From Sclerotiophoma versabilis (lineage: Eukaryota > Ascomycota > Dothideomycetes > Pleosporales > Didymellaceae), in NCBI GenBank assembly GCA_012274445.1, contig JAAROD010000015.1, forward strand, positions 2,542,001-2,606,000: a stretch of DNA of 64,000 nt, in the 5' to 3' direction. Each line of letters starts with the position of its first letter. The first letter of the stretch is position 1. Below the pieces are notes generated by a model. The model worked only from the letters and a program-made list of their open reading frames with translations. It had not been told where the DNA came from and did no database searches. Positions 57,301 to 64,000 of this stretch are shown piece by piece. The position numbers were made by a program, and so were the translations under genes.

Positions 57301-57474
57301 CCATTCCCGGAAGATTTGTTCGAAGGACGCGAGGTCGATGGTGAATTGAAGGAAGACGTTGAGGCAAATGCGAGCAATCGCGGTTCAGGGGTGGTGCGAA
57401 ACAGCATTTCCATCTTCTCCGGAAAGGGCGGAGAAAAAAGTGTAGTGTTTGAGAGTGGCCCCGTAATAAGTTAA
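54391..57474 (+). CDS. Fusion of secreted GH16-like domain with acyltransferase-3 membrane domain (His without Arg)
   Basis: Intronless, 1027 residues from ATG 54391; the open frame extends upstream without another suitable ATG. Residues 1-22 form a signal peptide. Residues about 27-320 are a GH16 (glucanase/transglycosylase) fold, recognisable from Y-G-S-F-R-T-L-I-K and T-E-Y-R-I-D-W-T-Q-D-Y-I-N-F-Y-V-G-G. There are many N-x-S/T sites. The catalytic ExDxxE is degenerate: Glu151-Leu-Ser153-Val-Met-Asn156. A membrane helix lies at about 338-358, then a Ser/Pro-rich cytosolic linker to about 545. An AT3 domain spans about 550-950, with Val559 where Arg is expected and His570 present. The acidic tail is cytosolic. 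The predicted topology places the GH16-like domain outside the membrane. Confidence 0.9.
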   Translation: MLILTFLAWVLLYAVPTASEVAGESGNCTCGFYDSGTRSLFTDSIIVYFNETDGISPEFVAEQYNNTYEKDWNAIYRQGADPGNLQPGNGSLRLIIQPPTHDHIVRGATLRTARRDIQYGSFRTLIKSPRRTSAGSAMSMMWQYNETEVAELSVMNMDNASEAWVGTFISGEFTTHDLGVNYTQLLEQHTADRNYTTLEGRLSNGSVNPWDFTEYRIDWTQDYINFYVGGNLTRQILHKDNKAMPSVPAPVYLKHWSTGNRFSMEGPPSQVSVAELGWTRMFFNSSSMNDVARENFVARCSVAEACSIGDSTLRGSTAFVKEATEKWEQAPRKSVKRTTALWISIACLALSTILLIHTLIRRMTQPKTSSHGDVAAPAHLSVGTQDAKTASPEITELHSDHSMKKSPSSSRPASFKYDSDDLTIEPIGPSTGTSIVGGATPHGPSRANSVRYDSRATTPHMMSPYNSTYELGKEGLPPLSESDLSSPSRDGISTAMVKGHKGYLNNIGSEQTIAVPHSSQQTTDKIQMETVTESALPAPRMRAQPPPPQERIDHLAGIVALCAMVVTVMHFGLTFVPAIVIQGGPQHAKSEYWAQKIVAPFILNQMWLGVFFTTSTRFLTVSYLKKGNLEDVAKAAVRRTPRLMIPVATIALLEYFLIDVGVTKFLRYIPSLTWSTWPYVTRYENFGQYISEILELAYLIPNAVPQITFNYCTGVLWTIAVQLQGSWLVLLGAIVVREMNTTWKRIAFYIFCMLNHWYARSWGAYLWLGLLLTDLDVTYKYKKWLYARPGTYYPLITLAWICVALGFAANLLPNWMKFNFATAEHNIHPDEATGEALLHTVNAGYPDYYTPRLNGLLFAGGMQAVVELSTSVQWLLSTPPLLILFPHIFTIYLLHGLVFWSWGSWLMVCLADRGFSYGINVTIVGVTSYGLLFLCLPIVTPIVEALGKDITALIWMSAQEKIPPRRRTLFPFPEDLFEGREVDGELKEDVEANASNRGSGVVRNSISIFSGKGGEKSVVFESGPVIS

Positions 57475-58425
57475 GGAGGTTGGATAGAGAACAAGGGCAA
57501 AAATGCCGCGGGCAGTTAGTTAGCGCCATTAAAGTCAACGCCAACGTCACAGTACTCAGACATACAAGGTGGAATCAACATGAGACAGCAATCAAAGTCT
57601 CATGAATGAATGGAACACTTCACAAATGCTATCGAGCTATCATTCTTGTCCCAGATTATGAGCGCATTTCAAACCCCCTCTTCTTTGCCATGATATGTGG
57701 TGAAGTAGTCTTCGCCGATATCAGACATAGCCTCTACATCATTATCTCGTCGAGTCTCTCATTCCCTGCAATCTCCCCGAAGTCAGCAGTCAAGTGAGTG
57801 ACATTGAGAGAACATGATGAGGTAAGCTCGCAAGATGAAGATGCAGTCGATTGGCGCAGGAATCGAGGGAACGAAGTAACCGATGTGCGTGTTTTTGTGA
57901 AGATCGCTGATGGTGTTTTTGAACATGTGATCCCAAATTTGGAGCATGGACGCCAGACGAGAATCCCTGACCCCTATCTATGCGGCTATCCAGGCACACC
58001 TCAATCGTTGGGCAGCCGGAAACTCCCTCACAGAATGGCTAAGAATACTATTTTCAGGGCGATGTAGCCAAAATAAGCCCGGGGGGTGTTTAGAAAACTT
58101 TCTCAAAAAACTCTTGACTACGGAGAAGATCAAGTTGAATGCATTCTCATCTGAACGCATGTCCTTTCAGGTCTTCGTGAAGAGCACAACTTCGTATGGG
58201 CATTGAATTGCGGGGAAATATGAGCACGTGGCAAAGCAGCTACTAATCCTGTTTATGAACCTCAAGCACTGGTTTTTCTTTTCGAGGGTTTGAGATGTTC
58301 GGTAAAGCTAGTAAAAACGGGTTGTAGTCTTTAGACTAAGCATACAATAGATGTATGCAAGTAGGCATTGGTTGGCTGTCCACCTGCTCGGATCTAGCTT
58401 TCTCGGAAATATGGGAGCCTGCATC
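57475..58425. other. Intergenic, convergent 3' ends
   Basis: This separates the convergent GH16-AT3 and S28 peptidase genes. It is AT-rich in places, with no supported gene or repeat. Confidence 0.6.
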
Positions 58426-60146
58426 TCAATGCTTTTCGGCCCAGAACTCCAGAAACCTACTGACAGTCCTCATCTCCCATTTATGCGCCTCACGAATATA
58501 CGCCGGCTCAGCAGCGACATCCTTAATCCCGTAACTGTCCCAATGATGTCCTGCCCCAGCAATCAGATAGCTGGGATACTTATCACTGGAAATTCTTGGC
58601 TTTGGTGCCAACTCGGAATGATAGCACAAATCAAGCCATACGTCTGTGTTCCCATCAATCAGCGCAAGGTTCTCGGCTTTGATATTCCACCCGCCGTATT
58701 TGTTGTAATAGTGTAACTCTGGTGATTTCGGAACGCTATTGTGCTGGCCAGGCGGGAAGGCCCACGTGCACCATTGCTGGGTGTAGTCCTTCTGCAGAAC
58801 GCGAGAAATGAGAGAGGGGCCTGATTTGGGAGCGACTTGGTAGGCGCCTGATTCGGAGCAGGTCGAGTAGAGATATGAGCGGGAAGCACTGTTCGTGGGA
58901 TCAGCGTAGAAGGTTTGGTTCTGGGTGCCGAAGCAGCCTGCGTCTGTGCTGTCAATGCGGCCGCTTTCGCAGGTTGGGAGAAGAACTTTTTTGATGTAAT
59001 CTGCATAGCCGCCTAGGCCGGTCCACGCCTCGCCTCTAGAGTACTTGGATAGAGCGGTGTCGACGATGCTGATGTTTTTAGGCGGATCGATGTTAGTGAC
59101 GTTGGAGCAGAAATCCCAGAAATCATCGGATCCGTAAGTCTCGTTCCAATTGAGCTCCTGCCAGGTGTTCGTAGGGTAATTCATAGGGCCACCGATGGGG
59201 AATGCAATTGTCATTGCGAAGTCTCCCAGGCTTTGCAGTGCTCCGAGCCCAAAAATTTCTGTGAGCTGTTGGATACCTTGCTTGTTGCCAGATTGAATGA
59301 GGGCATCGATCTTGTCAACGATATTGACGATCCTAGATACGCAGTCTGAAGGGCCATACTTCATGATTGGGTTGTACCATTGTGGGTACTCAAGCAAGGC
59401 TTGAGTGGTAGCACTGCTACCAATACCGCCGGCAAAGATGGAGTTGTACGTCTTTATAGTGAATGCAGTGTGCGCACCAGCCAAAGACCCACCGTACATA
59501 ATCCACGGGACATCAGGTCCATTCAGACTGCTGTTGACCCCAGGAAAACTAGCGTGCTGCCTGAAGTAGGCGTTGTCGGCAATAGCTACCACTTGTCAGA
59601 CGATGTTGCGAACGGTGGCGTGGCTACCTACTTTGTTCGGTGGTCAAGAACCTCAGCTCATCTGTCGTACTGGTATTGTAAGGGTAGCTTTGGCCGTAGT
59701 ATCGATTTTCCAGAATCACACCAAGACCGTTGAACTTCTCCATCAAGATTTGAATGACTAGAAGCAATCAATTTCAAGACATCCCTTGTCGTAAGTTGCG
59801 CACTTACTTCCGGTTTGGAGATTCGAGAACCGACTTTCTCCACTGGTTTCTCCGCCAATATATAGAAATACTGGTCCTCCAGGCTTGTAATATGATGAGT
59901 CGAAGAAGTACCGCTGCTTGAACGTGTCTTTTGTGTGCGGTTCATATCGACTGGAATTTTGGAAATGGTCGATCTACACCATGTCAGCAAAGTGCCGCCA
60001 CAGAATCAAACGGAAACGCGCACAGGCTGGTCAATGGTGTGAGCAGGGTAACCAGGCGCAGCTGCTCTCTTCTCTTGCCATTGAGAAGGAGCCGGAGTTG
60101 CGGATCCAATGGCTGCCAAAGCACAGAATAAAGTTTGGAGCTTCAT
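58426..60146 (-). CDS. Secreted serine peptidase, family S28
   Basis: Four exons on the minus strand: 60146-60024, 59973-59808, 59757-59632 and 59585-58426. The introns are about 46-50 bases with GT..AG ends, and all phases close, giving 524 residues. A signal peptide spans 1 to about 18, and a possible Kex2 site (Q-E-K-R) follows. S28 features are I-D-H-F-Q-N (usual I-D-H-F), Q-R-Y-F-F-D, Y-I-G-G-E-T-S-G, L-E-N-R-Y-Y-G-Q-S and the nucleophile elbow G-G-S-L-A-G with Ser172. Near the C terminus, D-G-N-T-D-V-W and A-G-A-G-H-H-W-D-S-Y hold the probable Asp and His. S28 enzymes cleave after proline (prolyl carboxypeptidase/dipeptidyl peptidase II type) and act in acid extracellular digestion in fungi. 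Confidence 0.93.
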
Positions 60147-61487
60147 TGTGCACTCTCGATCTTTGATGTTGTGCAAGAAGGAAAACAATTGGGCAGCCTG
60201 CGGCCTTTTAAACGGCACCTCGCCCTCGTGTTTCCGGGTTGTCAGGATGCAATTACGGGTGTCGCTCGCGTCATGGTCGCCCGTACCGTTAAAGGTGGGA
60301 CAAAATGGAACGAGCGATCCCCCAATAGGCAGGTATCTACAAAGCTTGAGCAAGCTTGGCAGTGCTTATCGCCGCTTGATGCCCGCCTCCTGATAGAGGC
60401 CAGCAACCATTGCTCTTTGCTTTAATTAGAACTTCAAAGAGTTGTCGCAGTATGTGCGCATTCTTAACCCGAGAAGTTTAAAGACTGACTGCTTCTTTTT
60501 TGACTGAAATGAACCTTAGATTTGTTGTCACTCGTAATGCAAGTGGTGCATCTGGCCAGAGTAGACAATCGGGAAGCAAGGCTCACCATCATCTAAACCC
60601 AGGTGGTTTCCACTCACAGCACTACGACAATTGATTGAATAAAAAACTACCTCCGTCATTGCTAGAACTTTATAAACGGTGACATTGTGCTTAGGCTTGC
60701 AAAGAGGAACACAGACAAGATGAGGCGCAGTCTGGCGCTGCTCGATGGTGATCGAGAGCAGTTGAAGTCGCGGGACGAGTGGTTATTGTACGCAACAGCT
60801 CTGTAAGCTTGTACTGATTCTTGCGTTGTTACTCTGGTATTACTTATGGTTGATACGCATAGACGGTGGTTGGGTATGCCGATAGAGTCGGTATCTTTTT
60901 ATGCAGCAGTACTGGAAGCCGAGGCCGTCTCTATTTCTGGAGACGCGGTGCTTAGTTCCAACTTTATGATGATGCTGTGCAGAAACGGTTCTTTGCACTC
61001 TGTCCAGACTAGCGCAGAATTGACGAGGCCTGTGCAGTTATGCCGGGAATATCGGTAGGAGTACTATGATCATGGAGTACTAGAGTAACAGCAAGAAGGT
61101 TACATGCCGGATAATTCACAGTGTTTAGGAAAACAAGTGGAGTTTGAGCTGCAGCATGGGTGTATGGGTTGCAGTGCGAAACGGCTGTAAACAAGGCTAG
61201 CGTCCCTCGGAAGGGGAGACTGGCTGCGATCACCTCCGCTATCAACATCAACGCCACTCGCTGTCTCATCTGCAGTGACTTTGGAACATATTATTTACGT
61301 TCGTAAAATTTCAGCTCGTCCTCAATGCAACCATTAGTCAGCTGCTGTCGCTGGGTAAATGCCGAATTGGGGATGACGTCAATTCTCACGTAAGAGTCGC
61401 TAACTGGGAGCGCGGGACACCGGTACTCAGAACCATTAAAATACAAAATGTTGATAGGTTCCGTTCCATGTGGACTGAGGATGTTCA
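60147..61487. other. Intergenic, no supported gene
   Basis: This holds the promoter of the S28 peptidase and the 3' flank of the phosphate transporter. Short frames at 60846-61269 have no coding character. Confidence 0.6.
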
Positions 61488-63541
61488 CTATCGGTCCTCT
61501 TCTTCTTCCTTTTGCCGCTGCCTGTTTAGCTCATCTATGACCTTCTTCCCACAAGCCAGCACCTCCAATGTTCGACTCTTGTTATCATGATCTCGCGTCT
61601 CGGGCACAAGAAAGTACGTCACCACTGCTCCAGCCACCATGAAGGCACTCATCACCTGCAACACGTGGCCGAAGTTCTCACGCTCCCAATCATACTGCTC
61701 GCCCTGATCGTCGTCTTGAAAAGCATACGCCAGGAAGACTTGGACGACCCACGAGCCTAATTTTCCAGCTGCAGCGGCAATGCCGTGGCAAGTGCACCTG
61801 TAACGTGTTGGGAAGATCTCCGCTGGTATCTATGAGTTGTGAGTGTTGCTGACATCAGCACTTCACTGATTTGTACTTACGATGAATGTAGTAACGTTTG
61901 GTCCCAAATTAAAAGCGATGTGGCTTAAAACATACAGTACGATCAGACCAGACCGGCTGGTGTCCAACAACTTTGTCCAGGCACTACCTGTCACGATAAA
62001 CAATACGAATAGCACTAGGAAACCCCAGAACTGTATGGCCTTTGGCGATGCGTACTTGATGACTTTAATCATCAGAAGACCGCCAATGATGGTTCCAATC
62101 GACACCATGACCAGGGTGTGCAGGCTGTTGTCGCGCAACGAGTCGAAAACATTCGGGCGACCGTCCTTAGGATCCTGCCAGATATGGCTCACGATCTGTG
62201 GCGACGAAAGACCCAGCCCGTAAAACGCGAAATCAAGGAACAGCCATGCAAGTGATGTTCCAAGAAGATACTGCCAGTTGCCTTCAGTTATAAAGAAGTT
62301 CTTGGCGTCAGCCCATGAGGCGAGCGGGGGAACATAGTTCGGGTCGCCTGGTGGAAGTTGATTGTTTGAGGTCACTATTGGCATCGTGAAAGCTGCACTC
62401 GATCTATGCTCGTCGTCGCTATCGTCTTCCAAAACGTCGTCTGGTGCAATATCGGAAGAGCTGGTGGAAGATCTGCGCTGGCCTTCGGTCGTCGAAGGCA
62501 GTATCTCCAGCTCACCATCCTCAGCGTCCAACTCGGGTGCACCGTAATAGTTCTTGGTATCTTCATAGACTGTCGATGCGTTCTGCAGAATGTCGAGCTT
62601 GTACCTTGGACTCTCTGGGATGGTCATCCTGAAACCGAGCGCTAAGACCGCAGGAATGATACCAATACCAATGACCAACCGCCACAAGCGATCGATTGAG
62701 CGGAAACATTCTAAATCGTAAACTCCATCCACTGAACATGACTTCTCGGTGTTCGTGATGTAAGGTCTGTAGCTCTCGACAGCCGCCAAGGATAGCACAT
62801 TAGCGAGCAGCTGGCCCATCGGCTGAGCAAAGAATACCCAACTCATCATACGTGCTCGGAACTTCCTGGGCGCAAATTCTGCCGTAATGACTGCACTGAG
62901 GGGGTAGTCGGCTCCTATACCGATACCTACGACAGTCAGCTTGATAGCCTTCATTGTCAATCTCGAGCTTGGAAAGGTTCGAACACTTACCCATGATTGC
63001 GCGCCACGCAATCAGCCAGCCGCTTACGTTCATACTGTTTCTCTCGCCACTGGAACTCATTAAAAGTAGCATCGTTCCTACAATGATGACCACTAGCTCT
63101 AGTCCGTACATCTTCCGTCGTCCAAGAACATCAGCTGCGAATCCAAACGCGACTTGGCCGACCATGGTCCCGGCGAGCGTCGAGCACATCATGGCTGTCT
63201 TCACGGAGGATGGGACCTGTGGAATGCCATCATTGTCTAGGTTTTCCGGCCAGTAGACGTATCCAATCATGGGCGTTACGACGTTCAGTGCGAATAGACC
63301 AAAAGAGTCGGTCAAGAAGCCGATACCAGCGACTACAACGACCCAGACCTGGAACGGTGAGGCATCGATGGTTTGGAGAGCCCACTTTCTTCGCTTTGAT
63401 TCCTAAGTCTATTATTACAGTTTAAGGTCGCTTTCAGTAGCCGTCACGTACTGGCACACCTTGTTGACCCTCGGTCAAATCTTCTACACCGACGTGGTGA
63501 CCGCGAACAGTCGGTCGCTCCATCCATTTGCGAACACCCAT
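61488..63541 (-). CDS. PHO84-type phosphate:H+ symporter (MFS)
   Basis: Four exons on the minus strand: 63541-63452, 63402-62991, 62926-61881 and 61829-61488. The introns are about 49-64 bases with GTACGT/GTAAGT donors, giving 629 residues. Twelve membrane helices are split by a long acidic, Ser-rich central loop. Family signatures are G-F-L-T-D-S-F-G-L-F in helix 1, G-R-R-K-M-Y-G after helix 2, G-I-G-I-G-A-D-Y-P-L-S-A-V in helix 4 and I-P-A-E-I-F-P-T-R-Y-R-C-T-C-H-G in the second half. Pho84 is the high-affinity plasma-membrane phosphate carrier and sensor. Helix 1 reads T-D-S-F-G where most members have T-D-A-Y-D. The start M-G-V-R-K-W-M-E-R-P is the only ATG before the conserved region; the frame stays open about 30 codons upstream. 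Confidence 0.92.
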
Positions 63542-64000
63542 CTCAATACGCTTTCGACGGGTCAGATCCAAAGCGAAAAGATCACGTAATGAGAATGCGG
63601 TGGATTTCCTGAGCGTATTGAGTTTGTTGTTCTATCTGTCGATAGCATGTGGTGCTTAAAGCGCAGCATTGGCCTGGGTCGACAACACTCATATCATGCA
63701 GTCGCACACTGCTAATTCCCTCAGCCTCCACCAAAACCATAGATTAAGGCACACTCAGGGGATCATGCATCGTACAGGATAGACAGGCTGCTCACCGGTG
63801 AGCTATGCTTGTCCTTCTGATCTCGCGAACGCTTCCGCTTGACTCAACTGGACCACGTTCCCGCATCTTGTGTCGCCAAAGGCTGTCGGTGGCGTTCAGG
63901 CCCTATTTGTAACTGGAACCATAGCCTCATTCTATCCGGCCCTGGATTGCGCGGTGACCGTTTTGAGCCATGCTTTGCGCTCAGGGATCTATGATAAAGC
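63542..64000. other. Upstream region of the phosphate transporter, to window edge
   Basis: No gene is supported. One CACGTT, the lower-affinity Pho4-type E-box seen at yeast phosphate genes, lies at 63854-63859. A single 6-mer is weak evidence for phosphate control. Confidence 0.4.

Noticed and set aside
1..64000. CRISPR arrays, prokaryotic operons, integrated viral or transposon genes
   Set aside because: No spaced identical repeats of array type and no integrase, transposase, reverse transcriptase or capsid-like frames were found. The splice structure shows a fungal nuclear genome.

Overview
The window is a nuclear genome segment of a filamentous ascomycete (Pezizomycotina, probably a dothideomycete; the class is my inference). 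It has about 52% GC by eye and short introns of 46-90 bases with GTAAGT-like donors, CTAAC/CTGAC-like branch points and YAG acceptors. There are no operons and intergenic regions are long. Several proteins belong to fungus-specific families. I assembled 19 complete or near-complete protein genes plus one truncated at the left edge, working out exon joins by hand from reading frame and splice consensus.

Layout, left half. 1-1361: the 5' end of an unidentified minus-strand gene and a thioredoxin-PITH protein that lacks the CxxC. 1362-7434: a 6 kb stretch without convincing genes, leading into an Msn2/Seb1-type C2H2 stress regulator (7502-9198). 10025-16228: diphthine-ammonia ligase (DPH6-like), the ribosome-assembly KH protein PNO1, and Mdm31, a mitochondrial inner-membrane protein. 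16229-18627: repeat-bearing intergenic DNA with one degraded, CoA-transferase-like relic. 18628-20032: a DUF7703-like membrane protein. 22127-24790: a large coiled-coil/polyproline protein with a fungal ubiquitin-like domain. 27151-33204: a cation/Ca2+ exchanger and the condensin kleisin Brn1/CAP-H, divergently transcribed.

Layout, right half. 33816-44005: secreted and surface proteins (a CAP/PR-1 protein, a GPI-type protein, a DUF7029/DUF7223-like protein with Kex2-delimited repeats), a small novel-looking gene, and a six-exon sugar/polyol transporter. 44434-48333: a TauD-like dioxygenase and a CorA-like transporter. 48495-57474: the most interesting block. 58426-60146: an S28 serine peptidase. 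61488-63541: a PHO84-type phosphate:H+ symporter.

The block at 48.5-57.5 kb joins a processive family 2 glycosyltransferase (D,DxD,TED,QxxRW) with two membrane acyltransferase-3 proteins. One of these is a 1027-residue fusion of an extracellular GH16-like domain to an AT3 domain. It looks like a locus for making and modifying an extracellular polysaccharide. The R-X10-H motif of AT3 enzymes is split between the two proteins: one has Arg without His, the other His without Arg. The GH16-like domain has also lost its catalytic ExDxxE residues. This is my candidate for an undescribed system.
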